DNA from: Phycisphaeraceae bacterium | GTDB taxonomy: Bacteria > Planctomycetota > Phycisphaerae > Phycisphaerales > UBA1924 | Assembly (NCBI GenBank): GCA_019636795.1 | Contig: JAHBWW010000003.1 | Location: forward strand, 124,001-188,000 | Reading direction: 5' to 3' | DNA length: 64,000 nucleotides | In this document: positions 36,231-45,238 of the stretch, in pieces | Numbering within the stretch: position 1 is the first letter of the stretch | How the letters are laid out: each line of letters begins with the position of its first letter | Translations under genes and position numbers: made by a program | Notes under the pieces: model-generated | Seen by the model: the letters and a program-made list of their open reading frames with translations, nothing else | Databases searched by the model: none | Told to the model about the DNA's origin: nothing

Positions 36231-39200
36231 ATGGACCCGGCCACCTCGCCATCTCCCGCCCCCAGGCCCACCCTCAACGGCCAGAGCGCGAACCCCTTCG
36301 ACTGGCGCGCGTTCTGGAAGGCGGCCGACGCGGGAGCGGTCATCGAAGTCGCGCATGTGACGTTTGACCGAGAGTCTGACGCCGGCCAACTCGCGCGCCT
36401 TCGCAGCCGCGTCTTCAAGGAACGCGTGCGCTTTGTGGACTGCCGGTTCCACGCGCTGGTGGACCTGGCCATGGCGCGTTTCGAGAAGTCGCTCTATCTG
36501 GTGGACTGCACATTCGAGCAGGGGCTGTCGCTGCGCGATGTGGACGTCCGCAGCCGTCTCTCGCTCCGCGGCTCGACCATGCGCGACGACGCCCGTTTCT
36601 GGCTGGACTGGCGCGGCCTGCGCGTTGGAGCCGACATGAGCCTGATCGGCGCGACCGCCTACGCGCCGATCGACCTGTACAACGCGACCATCGGGCAGGA
36701 TCTGCGCCTTGACGGTCTGCACGCGCTCACAAAGGGGAAGGCGACAGAAGAAGTCGCGAAGAACCAAACCCTCGGCGTGATCGACCGCAACCACGTCGCC
36801 CGCGAGATGGTGGGAAAGGCGATCAATCTGGAAGGGGGGGAAATCGGCAGGAATGTCATCGCCTACCCCTTCAACGATCGATCGACGACGATCAAGGGTC
36901 AGTTCGACCTTCGGGCCAGAGTAACGGGGCAGGTGCAGTTCAGCAACTCCGTCGTCGATGCTGGCACGGGCGGCACGGCTGTGGATCTTGAGTCCGCCAC
37001 TATCGGCGACTCGGTCTTCTTCATGGATGGCACGCGGATCACGGGAGCGGTTGATCTTCGAGCCAAAGTAACGGGGCAGGTGAGCTTCAACAACGCCGTC
37101 GTCGATGCTGGCACGGGCGGCACGGCTGTGGATATGGCGGAGGCCGCCATCGGCGGCTCCGTGTTTTTTCAGAATGGCACACGCATCACGGGAGCGGTCG
37201 ATCTTCGAGCCAAAGTGGCAGGGCAGGTGGCTTTTACCAACGCCGTCGTCGATGCGGGCACGGGCGGCTTGGCTGTGAATATGTGGTCCGCCGAAGTCGG
37301 CAGCTCGGTCTTCTTCGTGGATGGCACACGTATCACGGGAGCGGTCGATTTTCGAGCCAATGTAACGGGGCAGGTGGCGTTCTTGAACGCCGTCGTCGAT
37401 GCGGGCGGTGCCCCGAACACCATCGCCTTCGAATCTGCCGACATCGGCGGCACCTGTTTTCTGCGCGAGCGGACCCTCTTCATCGGCTCAATCAACTTTC
37501 TGAAAGCACGACTGCGCGGCGGACTCACCTGTTCGGACATTTTCGATCAAACGACGTTCGATCGACCCGGCTCGGGCGGCGGTGGGACGCCCCGCCAGTG
37601 CCTCTGCATCACCGGCGGCATCGATCTTGATTTTGCCGAGGCCCATGGCCCGGTGGTGCTGCACGGTGTCGGCATCGGGGGCAATATCAGAGCCCGGCAT
37701 CTGACCGTCCACGGCGACCTGCACCTCTGCGGCGGAGTCGCGGGCACGGTGGACAAAGCGTCAACAGAGGCTCGCGATGCGTTTGTCGAACACTACAGAA
37801 CACTGCACACCGCCCATCTCGCAGCCCTCAAGGCTCGGGACCAAGCGGACACGCCCACTGCCAAACTCGATGAGGCCGTTGAGAAGGCACACTCGGCATT
37901 AGAAGACCATCTGAGCACCATTTTGCCTCGGGAGTGGGAAGATTGGGAATACGAGTTTCCCGAAATAGGCTGGCAGGACTGGGACACCGCCAGTTCGCCC
38001 GCTGACGCAACCCAGACCGCCCTCGACCTCGAACTGGCCGACATCCACGGCCACGTCTGGATCAAGGGCACGCGAGTGCTGGGCACTGTCAGGCTCGATG
38101 ACGCCGAAATCGTCGGTGAAGCCAACTTCGAGAAGGCGATGATCCACGGCGACCTGCTGATGCGCTCGGCCAGCGTGCGCGGAAGAGTCTTTGCCGACGA
38201 AAAAGCGAGCGACGGCCCCTGTCCGCAGGTCACGGGCACGGTCGATGCGCGCGGAGCCAGGCTCGCGCAGGTCAGCATCAGCCTCGTGCGGAGCGACGGC
38301 GACACGATCCCGCAGGCCATCGTGATGAGCGGTTCCACGGTCGATTCGTTCGAGGTGCGCGGCCGACCACCCGAGGGCCCCGGGAAACGGCGCTTCAACA
38401 TGCACCGCATGAACTTCGCAGGTCTTGACGTGTCTGCCTTTATCTGCGACCGACCCGTGAGCATGAGCATGCGAGATTGGCTGCGGATCGGCGCGTTTGT
38501 CGGTCTGATCGCGCTGGCCGCGCTCGTGCTTCATCTGGGTGGCTCGCCGCCTGGCAGCGTGCTGGTGTCGATCGTCATCGGAGTGTACTTTCTTATCGCT
38601 TGTGGGCTCGCCATGCCCGTGCTGGCGCCACTCACCGGGCATGCTGTACGCAAACCTGTACTCGACTTTCTCGATCACACAAAGTTCAGCGCCGCGTTTT
38701 ATCTCGGGGTGGAGCGATGGGCAAGGGCACGCGGCAATGATCCGCTGGCTGACGAGGTTTTCCTCAGCCGTCGCAAGAGGGAATTGATAGAACGTCGGGC
38801 TCGCATGGCAGGGACCTCTTCAGATCAGAAAAAACAGAGGGTCTGGCATGACCGAGACTTCACATGGTTCTGGCGCTACTGGGTGATCGAATTCCTCTTC
38901 GGCTACGGCGTGCGACCCGGGCGCGTTGTTCACTTATATCTGCTCCTCTGGCTGCTCAACTGGGCCGTGTTTCTGCCCGCTTTCAGCGTCGAGCGGCCGC
39001 TGTCGTTCGAGGTTGCGGCTGAAACCGACTCTGCCGCTGCCCAAGGCAGCCTCGACGAGCGCCAGAAACAGGCCCACGTCGCGGGTACGCCCAATCTCTG
39101 GCCCGGCGAGGGCGGAAGGCCCGGGCCCGAGGACCACTGGGGCGCGCAGCGGGCCTTCTTCATGGCGCTGCGGCTCCAGATCCCGCTCGTGGACCTCTTC

Positions 39201-39389
39201 GTCGACAAACCCTGGAAGCCCGCCGACCGGGCCATGTTTGCGGGCGGCGAAAAAACCGGTGGCTGGCATCTGACGTACGAAAACTACGCCGCGGCCATGC
39301 GCGCGATCAACCTGATCCTCCTGCCCGTCGTCATCGCCGGGGCCGCGGGCTTTCTCAAGCCGCGCGATCGCGGCGAACACGGCACCTGA
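36231..39389 (+). CDS. Large membrane protein with beta-helix-like 49-residue repeats
   Basis: About 1,052 residues. The N-terminal two thirds is a right-handed beta-helix-like solenoid, with phrases such as ARFEKSLYLVDCTFEQGLSL and ADMSLIGATAYAPIDLYNAT and four near-identical 49-residue repeats (core VTGQVSFNNAVVDAGTGGTA, GSVFFQNGTRITGAVDLRA) encoded at 36903-37490. A C-terminal membrane part has helices near IGAFVGLIALAALVLHLGG, SVLVSIVIGVYFLIACGL, LYLLLWLLNWAVFLPAF and LILLPVVIAGAAGFL, with an FLFGYGVRPGRVVHLY segment typical of pentapeptide-repeat membrane proteins of actinobacteria. Function unknown. Start ATG 36231 is chosen because the sequence before it lies in the repeat gap. Its neighbour downstream is the Sel1-repeat protein. 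Confidence 0.65.
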   Translation: MDPATSPSPAPRPTLNGQSANPFDWRAFWKAADAGAVIEVAHVTFDRESDAGQLARLRSRVFKERVRFVDCRFHALVDLAMARFEKSLYLVDCTFEQGLSLRDVDVRSRLSLRGSTMRDDARFWLDWRGLRVGADMSLIGATAYAPIDLYNATIGQDLRLDGLHALTKGKATEEVAKNQTLGVIDRNHVAREMVGKAINLEGGEIGRNVIAYPFNDRSTTIKGQFDLRARVTGQVQFSNSVVDAGTGGTAVDLESATIGDSVFFMDGTRITGAVDLRAKVTGQVSFNNAVVDAGTGGTAVDMAEAAIGGSVFFQNGTRITGAVDLRAKVAGQVAFTNAVVDAGTGGLAVNMWSAEVGSSVFFVDGTRITGAVDFRANVTGQVAFLNAVVDAGGAPNTIAFESADIGGTCFLRERTLFIGSINFLKARLRGGLTCSDIFDQTTFDRPGSGGGGTPRQCLCITGGIDLDFAEAHGPVVLHGVGIGGNIRARHLTVHGDLHLCGGVAGTVDKASTEARDAFVEHYRTLHTAHLAALKARDQADTPTAKLDEAVEKAHSALEDHLSTILPREWEDWEYEFPEIGWQDWDTASSPADATQTALDLELADIHGHVWIKGTRVLGTVRLDDAEIVGEANFEKAMIHGDLLMRSASVRGRVFADEKASDGPCPQVTGTVDARGARLAQVSISLVRSDGDTIPQAIVMSGSTVDSFEVRGRPPEGPGKRRFNMHRMNFAGLDVSAFICDRPVSMSMRDWLRIGAFVGLIALAALVLHLGGSPPGSVLVSIVIGVYFLIACGLAMPVLAPLTGHAVRKPVLDFLDHTKFSAAFYLGVERWARARGNDPLADEVFLSRRKRELIERRARMAGTSSDQKKQRVWHDRDFTWFWRYWVIEFLFGYGVRPGRVVHLYLLLWLLNWAVFLPAFSVERPLSFEVAAETDSAAAQGSLDERQKQAHVAGTPNLWPGEGGRPGPEDHWGAQRAFFMALRLQIPLVDLFVDKPWKPADRAMFAGGEKTGGWHLTYENYAAAMRAINLILLPVVIAGAAGFLKPRDRGEHGT
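36903..37490 (+). repeat. Four in-frame 147-bp tandem repeats
   Basis: Units begin at 36903, 37050, 37197 and 37344, each 147 bp (49 codons). Neighbouring units share long identical runs such as AACGCCGTCGTCGATG and ATCACGGGAGCGGT, so the expansion is recent on the DNA level. The last unit is the most diverged. Confidence 0.85.
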
Positions 39390-39521
39390 CCGGCGCTGCG
39401 CCGCTGCCCGGCCAGAGAACATGTGCAGGCCGGGGCATGTCCCTGTATACTGCCCGTTGCCACGGCGGTCCGGCGCGGGCCGGATCGCACGCGCCGGACC
39501 ACGCAAACAGGATCGTGCGTC

Positions 39522-42500
39522 ATGACCGAGCCGCCAAATGTTGATTCTGGACACACGCAAAGGCCCCGCGAGGCGACCGCTGCCGCTGCGCCGGGCCCCG
39601 GCGGCCGGCGCCTGCTGGTCGGGGTCGCGCTGCTGGCCGCGGTGCTGCTGACCCCGCTGGCGTTCGTGTGGGTGATGCTGTCGGTCGCGCGCGGGGCGGT
39701 GTGGGCGCTGGCCGAACTGCGCGAGCACATCGCGGCGACCGGCTGGGTGGTGCTGGTCCTGATTCTCATCTGGCTGGCGGCCGAGGTGCGCATGATGATG
39801 CGGGCCGGGCGCGACGGGGCCGATGGCAGGTCCATGCCGCGCCGCAGACGCTTCAGCGCGTGCGTTGGCTGCGCCGCGATCATGGTCATGGGCAACGGCG
39901 CGCTCGAGATCGCCTCGGGGCGCGTCGAGGCCCACTGGGAAGCGCGCAAACGTGACGGCGTCGATCTCTACCGCAACCACGACCTGTCGCGGCTGGTCGG
40001 TCAGTGCATCCGGCTCAGTCTGCTCCGCCACGCCGAAACGATCGGCCGATCGGGCGTGCAGCGCGACCTGACGCGGCTGGCCGAGACGGTGCCCGATCGC
40101 TGGGAAGCTCTTGCGGCCGCGGGCGATGCGCGGGTCATGCGCCTTGGCGATGCGCAGTTGAGCCGGTTCATTCTCGAGCCCGACGCGGCTGCGCTCTCGG
40201 CCGACGAGTTCGGCGCGCTGCTGCGCGACTGGCGACGGCAGGCCAACCTGCACGCCCTGAGCGAGGCCGATCTCGACGCGGCGGCCGCCGCCATCAGCCG
40301 CGACCTGGGCATCACGCTTCGAGAAGCCCTCAAGAGCGATTTCCAGCGGGGCGGAAAAGCCTGGGCGGCGATGCAACTGGACATCGCCCAGAGCCTGCTG
40401 GCCGCTCTGTCGGCCGGGACCGCCTCGGCTGACATCGCCTCCGCCATCGCCGACCTGCACGCGCTCGTCGCCGACCACGCCTCGGCCCTGCCCGCCCTGT
40501 CAGATCTGCTCCACACCGTCGCGGCCGCCGATGAACGCCACGCCCGCGCGGTGCTCGAACGCTTCGACGCGACCGCAGCCCAGCTGGCCAGGCTCGAAGA
40601 GACGACGCGCGCGATCCGCGATGACACGATGGCGATCCGAGCAGACACGGGCACCATCCGGGATGACACCGCTGCCCTGCGTCAGGACACGGGCGCGATC
40701 CGGGGCGATACGGGCGCCATCAGGCAGGACACGGGCACCATCGCGGGGACGCTCGATAGTGTGCTCTCGAGCGTGAAGGACGTGACGGTGCTCCAGCGCG
40801 AACTCAACGAGCGGTTCCTTGCGCACACCACCATCGGCCAGCGCGCCCCAGCCGAAGCCGCCGTGCCCGATTTGAGCACCGATCCGGCAGCCTCAGCCCA
40901 GATCGAGGCCGACTTTGCAGCCTACGAAGCGGCCCGCCGCACCACCGGCTCGCGGCCGTTCTTTGTCGAGACCGCCCCGCTACGCAGCCGCCTGTGGGAG
41001 CGCGAGGCTCGAGCGGGCAACGCGGCCGCCGCCGTGCTCATCGGCCGGACCATCCAGGAAGGTATTGGCATGGAGCCGAATCAGCCCGCCGCCCGCGCGT
41101 GGTACGAGCAGGCCGCCGATGCGGGCAGCGCCGCGGGCCTGTTCAACCTGGCTCTGATGCACGAAGATGGCGAAGGCGGGTTCCCGCAGAGCCATGCCGC
41201 TGCCCTGCGGTTGTATATTGCCGCAGCCGAACTCGGGCATGAAGGAGCGATGGCCGCTCTTGGGACATACACCCGCGACGGCCGGGGAGGCGTGATATCC
41301 AGCACCGAGGCCGCTCTGGTCTGGTACGAACGGGCCATCGCGCTTGGTGATACGCACGCTATGAACCTGGCGGCGTACCACTACCACCGTGGCACCGAGG
41401 TCCGCAGTGCTGACCCGGACGCCGCACTCGCACTCTTTCGTCGCTCCGCCGCAGCCGGCAACGAGGAAGCCAGAGGCATCGTCGCAGCCGAAATACTCGG
41501 AGCGTGCTTCAGGGCCTACACAACTGAAGGGGCTGGTGAGACAGCACGCGAAGCAGCGCTGGCTGAGGCCCGAAGCGCTTTGGGAGTACTGCGCATCTCT
41601 TCTGCAGAACACCTGCTCAGATTGCTCAACCGCGATTCCATCTGGACCATCCTCGAAAAGTTGAACGACGCCTCTGCCCATGACCCGATGCGGCAGTTGC
41701 TCGAAGAGTTGAACGTCTTGACCATCGAACGCTTCCTCGCTGCTGACGAGTCAGATCGCGTCCGACTTCTCGATGGGTTCGCACGAGCGACAGCCGCGAC
41801 TGTATCGGCGTGGACAAGGAACAACGAACACCATCGCGTGGTCGAGTTCTGGAAACTGGCCTACCGAGGCGTACCGCTGGCCAGTCGAACCCAGGGTGAA
41901 CAAGACCAGATGCTCGCCCAGATCAAGGCATGCGTCGTGAGCCTGTACACCCTCGGCTACCGGGCCGACGCCGCTCGCCAGACTGACGAAGCCTTTGTCA
42001 TGTTTGACGCCATCATCGCCCAGCGTCCGTGGGACTGGTACCTGCGAGGAGCGGCAACGCACCTCGGGTGGGAAGCCGGCGCTGCCGCCCTGCACGCAGG
42101 TGATCACGAAAACGCGCAGCGCTTCCTGCGGCGAGGCTGGACTGTTCAGGCCGAATTTGAAGGTCAGGAGGACCTGATCGCACGCACGACGATCCTGCCG
42201 GTCAAAGGAGTGATTCCGCCGGGCATACCCGAGAAAGACACGGCCTACTTCCGGGTCTTCGCCCTCGGGAGCGCGGACCGTGACAAGGCCGATCCACGAT
42301 GGGGCCTCATTAAGTTCACAGTGCCCTTCGATTTCGAAGGCCGAAAGATTCCCATTGCAATCTATCTGCACAAAGGTCCACGCGGATATCGAGGCTTGCA
42401 GGAACAGTTCATCTGGTGGCGGGAGTATCGGCGAGGCATCGTGCCGCCGGATGTTGAGGACAGTTTCCGAAGGCTCAACGACATCGCCCGAGAGAACAAC

Positions 42501-42566
42501 GTCGATTTTGCCGATCTCTGCGTCTATGCCCTCGGTACCAATGACGCGGCAGAGAACAAGCCATAA
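39522..42566 (+). CDS. Membrane-anchored Sel1-repeat protein with coiled coil and DUF2610-like C-terminus
   Basis: About 1,014 residues. Two N-terminal helices (LLVGVALLAAVLLTPLAFVW, IAATGWVVLVLILIWLAAEV) and a third near SACVGCAAIMVMGNG; a helical middle; a 7-residue repeat coiled coil (IRDDTMAIRADTGTIRDDTA) near residue 370; Sel1-like repeats (AAARAWYEQAADAGSAAGLF-type, AALVWYERAIALGDTHAMNL, ALALFRRSAAAGNEEARGI). The C-terminal 110 residues (LIKFTVPFDFEGRKIPIAIY ... IVPPDVEDSFRRLNDIAREN, NNVDFADLCVYAL) resemble DUF2610, a domain I know from alpha-proteobacteria; that call rests on motif recall. Starts at MTEPPNVDSG after the preceding gene with 132 bases between. Function unknown; Sel1 repeats usually bind proteins in signalling complexes. 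Confidence 0.65.
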   Translation: MTEPPNVDSGHTQRPREATAAAAPGPGGRRLLVGVALLAAVLLTPLAFVWVMLSVARGAVWALAELREHIAATGWVVLVLILIWLAAEVRMMMRAGRDGADGRSMPRRRRFSACVGCAAIMVMGNGALEIASGRVEAHWEARKRDGVDLYRNHDLSRLVGQCIRLSLLRHAETIGRSGVQRDLTRLAETVPDRWEALAAAGDARVMRLGDAQLSRFILEPDAAALSADEFGALLRDWRRQANLHALSEADLDAAAAAISRDLGITLREALKSDFQRGGKAWAAMQLDIAQSLLAALSAGTASADIASAIADLHALVADHASALPALSDLLHTVAAADERHARAVLERFDATAAQLARLEETTRAIRDDTMAIRADTGTIRDDTAALRQDTGAIRGDTGAIRQDTGTIAGTLDSVLSSVKDVTVLQRELNERFLAHTTIGQRAPAEAAVPDLSTDPAASAQIEADFAAYEAARRTTGSRPFFVETAPLRSRLWEREARAGNAAAAVLIGRTIQEGIGMEPNQPAARAWYEQAADAGSAAGLFNLALMHEDGEGGFPQSHAAALRLYIAAAELGHEGAMAALGTYTRDGRGGVISSTEAALVWYERAIALGDTHAMNLAAYHYHRGTEVRSADPDAALALFRRSAAAGNEEARGIVAAEILGACFRAYTTEGAGETAREAALAEARSALGVLRISSAEHLLRLLNRDSIWTILEKLNDASAHDPMRQLLEELNVLTIERFLAADESDRVRLLDGFARATAATVSAWTRNNEHHRVVEFWKLAYRGVPLASRTQGEQDQMLAQIKACVVSLYTLGYRADAARQTDEAFVMFDAIIAQRPWDWYLRGAATHLGWEAGAAALHAGDHENAQRFLRRGWTVQAEFEGQEDLIARTTILPVKGVIPPGIPEKDTAYFRVFALGSADRDKADPRWGLIKFTVPFDFEGRKIPIAIYLHKGPRGYRGLQEQFIWWREYRRGIVPPDVEDSFRRLNDIARENNVDFADLCVYALGTNDAAENKP

Positions 42567-42734
42567 GCAGTCCCGCTTCCGCCGCCGGCACCCGCCGCGA
42601 CCGACAGTGTCCGAAACGCACACTCTGCGCTGATCCGGCCCATAACCGCCGCGCGAAGTTCAGGAGGCCATTGCTGTCAAGGATGCCCGCCCGCCCGCAG
42701 CAGCACCCCGCCCGGGTCGCTATCCTGCACGGCC

Positions 42735-44411
42735 ATGAGCGCGTCTGACCCGCCCACCACCTCTGCCACGAACGCGCCGCCCGATGCACCGCCGCCGCCG
42801 AGGCCGAAGAATGGCTCGCCCATCGCGCGCTTTCTGGCCGTCGTCGAATGGCTCGGGAACCTGCTGCCGCATCCGGTGACGCTCTTCGCCCTGTTCGCGC
42901 TGGGGGTCGTGATCGCCAGCGCCATCGCCGCCTGGCTTGGGGTTTCGGTCGCCGACCCCCGCCCGGGTGCCGCGCCCGGCGCGATGTTCACGACCAACTC
43001 GCTGCTCGATGCCGACGGCGTCCGCTGGATGAGCCAGAATCTCGTGGCCAACTTCGCGGGCTTTGTGCCGCTGGGGACCGTGCTCGTGGCGCTGCTGGGC
43101 GTGGGCGTGGCCGAGAAGTCGGGCCTGCTCTCGGCGGCCATTCGCGGGCTGATCCTGGCGGCCCCCAAGCAACTCGTCACCGTCGTCGTCGTCTTCGCCA
43201 GCGTCGTGAGCAACACCGCCAGCGAGATGGGCTACGTCGTGATCATTCCGCTGGCGATGGCGATGTTCTACGCCCTCGGACGCCACCCGCTGGCGGGGAT
43301 GGCGGCGTCGTTTGCCGGGGTCAGTGGCGGGTACAGCGCCAACATCCTCATCGGCACCGTCGATCCGCTGCTGGCCGGCATCACGCAGGAGGCCGCCCGG
43401 CTCATCGACCCGACCTACGAAGTGCACCCGGCGGTCAACTGGTACTTCATGAGCATCAGCACGTTGCTCGTGACGGCTGTGGGCTGGGCCGTGACCGCGT
43501 GGATCGTCGAGCCGCGTCTGGGCCCCTACAACCGCGCCGACGCCGATGACACACTCGAGCCCGCTGCGACAATGGAGAAGCTCAGCGCCGTCGAGAAGAA
43601 AGGGCTGGCGCTGGCGGGGCTGGCGGTTGGGCTGATCTGTCTCGGCTTCCTTGTGCTCGCGGGCCCGCGCTACGCATGGCTCGAGTGGGCCAGATTCCTG
43701 CCGGGCTGGGGCGTCCTGCGCGACCCCGATCCGGCGCTGAGCGGGCCCGACTCTTTCAGGCCCATGCTCCGTAGCGTCGTGACGATGATCCTGATCTTCT
43801 TCATCATCCCCGGGTTCATCTATGGCCGCGTCGTGGGCACGATGAAGAACGACCGCGATGTCATCGACGCCATGGCTGCCGCGATGCGATCGATGGGGCT
43901 GTACATCGTGCTCGTGTTCTTCGCGGCACAGTTCGTCGCGTTCTTCAACTACTCGGGCCTCGGACAGATCCTCGCGGTCGCGGGGGCCGATCTTCTCATC
44001 GCGCTCAAACTCGACAACCCGCTGGTCTTCGTGCCGTTCATTCTGATGTGTTGTTTCGTGAACCTGATGCTCGGCTCGGCCAGCGCTCAGTGGGCGGTCA
44101 CGGCCCCGATCTTCGTGCCCATGCTCATGACCGTCGGCTACAGCCCCGAGGTTATTCAGGCCGCCTACCGCATCGGTGACAGCACGACCAACATCATCAC
44201 GCCGATGATGTCGTACTTCGGGCTGATTCTCGCGGTCGCGGCACGCTATCAGCGGAACCTGGGGATCGGCACCATGATCGCGACGATGCTGCCGTATTCA
44301 ATCGCGCTGATCATCGGCTGGACGGCGCTGTTCTACCTCTGGGTGTTCCTGCTGGGCATGCCCGTCGGACCGGGGGCCCCGACGTATTACACACCGTCCG
44401 CAGGGCTGTGA
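42735..44411 (+). CDS. AbgT family transporter
   Basis: 558 residues with about 12 transmembrane segments: LGNLLPHPVTLFALFALGVV, NFAGFVPLGTVLVALLGVGV, SVVSNTASEMGYVVIIPLAM, FAGVSGGYSANILIGTVDPL, FINYSGLGQ-like AAQFVAFFNYSGLGQILAVA, and MSYFGLILAVAARYQRNLG. The family contains E. coli AbgT (p-aminobenzoyl-glutamate importer) and MtrF (exporter of sulfonamides and folate breakdown products); the substrate here cannot be told. A proline-rich N-terminus (PPTTSATNAPPDAPPPPRPK) is unusual. It is the last chromosomal gene before the integrated element; its stop is 19 bases from the split tRNA. Confidence 0.93.
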   Translation: MSASDPPTTSATNAPPDAPPPPRPKNGSPIARFLAVVEWLGNLLPHPVTLFALFALGVVIASAIAAWLGVSVADPRPGAAPGAMFTTNSLLDADGVRWMSQNLVANFAGFVPLGTVLVALLGVGVAEKSGLLSAAIRGLILAAPKQLVTVVVVFASVVSNTASEMGYVVIIPLAMAMFYALGRHPLAGMAASFAGVSGGYSANILIGTVDPLLAGITQEAARLIDPTYEVHPAVNWYFMSISTLLVTAVGWAVTAWIVEPRLGPYNRADADDTLEPAATMEKLSAVEKKGLALAGLAVGLICLGFLVLAGPRYAWLEWARFLPGWGVLRDPDPALSGPDSFRPMLRSVVTMILIFFIIPGFIYGRVVGTMKNDRDVIDAMAAAMRSMGLYIVLVFFAAQFVAFFNYSGLGQILAVAGADLLIALKLDNPLVFVPFILMCCFVNLMLGSASAQWAVTAPIFVPMLMTVGYSPEVIQAAYRIGDSTTNIITPMMSYFGLILAVAARYQRNLGIGTMIATMLPYSIALIIGWTALFYLWVFLLGMPVGPGAPTYYTPSAGL

Positions 44412-44429
44412 ACCCCACAGCGAGCCAAA

Positions 44430-44471
44430 CATCCCGGGTTGGATTCGAACCAACGACCTGCGGATTAGAAG
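44430..44471 (-). pseudogene. 3' half of host tRNA-Arg(TCT), left junction of the element
   Basis: Read on the minus strand: anticodon loop CTTCTAA (44465-44471), anticodon stem TCCGC, variable AGGTC, T stem/loop GTTGG TTCGAAT CCAAC, acceptor CCGGGAT and discriminator G (44430). The 5' half is missing here; it is at 56136-56174. Joining the two at the shared loop gives a 74-nt tRNA in which all stems pair (GCGGA/TCCGC, GTCCCGG/CCGGGAT with a G-T closing pair). The bases before the loop on this side (TTGGC) do not pair with TCCGC, so no functional tRNA is rebuilt. Confidence 0.9.
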
Positions 44472-44528
44472 GCCAAAGGGATATGCACAGAATACACGGG
44501 AAATAGGCCACTTTCCAGCATGTTCACC

Positions 44529-44551
44529 CCTTGGTAAGGAACTTGGCAAGG
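44529..44551. repeat. Probable integrase arm-type sites, left end
   Basis: CCTTGGTAAGG (44529-44539) followed three bases later by CTTGGCAAGG (44542-44551). The same 11-mer occurs at the other end of the element at 56016-56026, within a palindrome. Position 60-90 bp inside the core repeat fits arm-binding sites of tyrosine integrases. Confidence 0.55.
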
Positions 44552-44703
44552 ATCGTCCCCGCCCAGGCCCACCACCCGGCCCGGTAACGCTCGCCCAGGT
44601 GGAGCCGGGCCACGGGGCCGTGGTCGCGTCGGTTGACGGCCTCCCGGCCACGGGTAGAGTGAGGGACGCGGCGGCCTCTGACGCGCGGCGCGAAGTGGTC
44701 CCC

Positions 44704-44732
44704 TCGACCGACCCCCGCGAGAAGCGTAAACT
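44704..44732 (+). promoter_or_regulatory. Predicted promoter of the left operon
   Basis: TCGACC (-35-like) and TAAACT (-10-like) with a 17-base spacer. The 14-mer GAAGCGTAAACTAT across the -10 (44721-44734) recurs exactly at 49296-49309 in front of a second gene group. The transcript would have a leader of over 200 bases before the excisionase-like gene at 44947. Apart from this promoter, the arm sites and the tandem repeat, I see nothing in 44472-44946. Confidence 0.45.
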
Positions 44733-44799
44733 ATGGGTGGCACACCCTTGTGAGTCCGCAACCCGCGCAAGCGGAGACCGGATCGGGGGCCATGAACTT

Positions 44800-44845
44800 G
44801 TGAAGTTGTGAACCTGCGAACGTGTGAAGTTGTGAACCTGCGAAC
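44800..44845. repeat. 24-bp-period tandem repeat in the leader of the left operon
   Basis: GTGAAGTTGTGAACCTGCGA occurs at 44800 and 44824, followed in both by AC; a partial GAACTTGTGAAG precedes it. It lies about 100 bases before the excisionase-like gene and could be an operator array or a plasmid-like iteron pair. Confidence 0.6.
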
Positions 44846-44946
44846 TGCTGCCCCAACTCGGCGCGTTCGTCCGTTCGTGGTTCCACCGTCCATCGTAAAG
44901 ACGGCCCCGATGCGTTGACGGATCGCGCCCCCTGGGAGCGTCCGTC

Positions 44947-45237
44947 ATGTCTGTTGCTTCACCCGGCGGGGCGCTTCCCGCCGACTTCGCCCGCACCGTC
45001 GCCCAAGCCGTCATCGCGGAGATTTCGCGCCGGGGCATCGTCCAACCCGAGTACCTGGATACCGCCCAAGCCTCTGTCTACACGGGCATGAGCGCCGATT
45101 GGCTGTCCAAGGGCCGGTCAGAGGGATTCGGGCCGCCCTACTCCAAGGTCAGTGATTCGCGCGGCGGCGCTGTCCGCTACAAGCGCACCGACCTTGATGC
45201 GTTCATGGCCGCACGCCGGGAAGGGGGCGGGCGGTAA
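44947..45237 (+). CDS. AlpA/excisionase-like DNA-binding protein
   Basis: 96 residues. The second half QPEYLDTAQASVYTGMSADW, followed by LSKGRSEGFGPPYSKV, RGGAVRYKRTDLDAFMAARR is the winged helix-turn-helix of the AlpA/excisionase family (MerR-like): a helix reading into GVSxxTL, then the GPPYxKxGRxVRYxxxDLxxFL pattern. Such proteins control excision and early transcription in integrative elements and satellites. The replicase gene starts one base after its TAA, so the two are in one operon. The first ATG (44947) is used; no strong ribosome binding site is visible except GGGAGCGTCC just upstream. Confidence 0.75.
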   Translation: MSVASPGGALPADFARTVAQAVIAEISRRGIVQPEYLDTAQASVYTGMSADWLSKGRSEGFGPPYSKVSDSRGGAVRYKRTDLDAFMAARREGGGR

Positions 45238-45238
45238 C

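Noticed and set aside
44800-44845. Short direct repeats as a CRISPR array
   Set aside because: Only two full units with 2 bp between, no spacers and no cas genes nearby; it is a simple tandem repeat.
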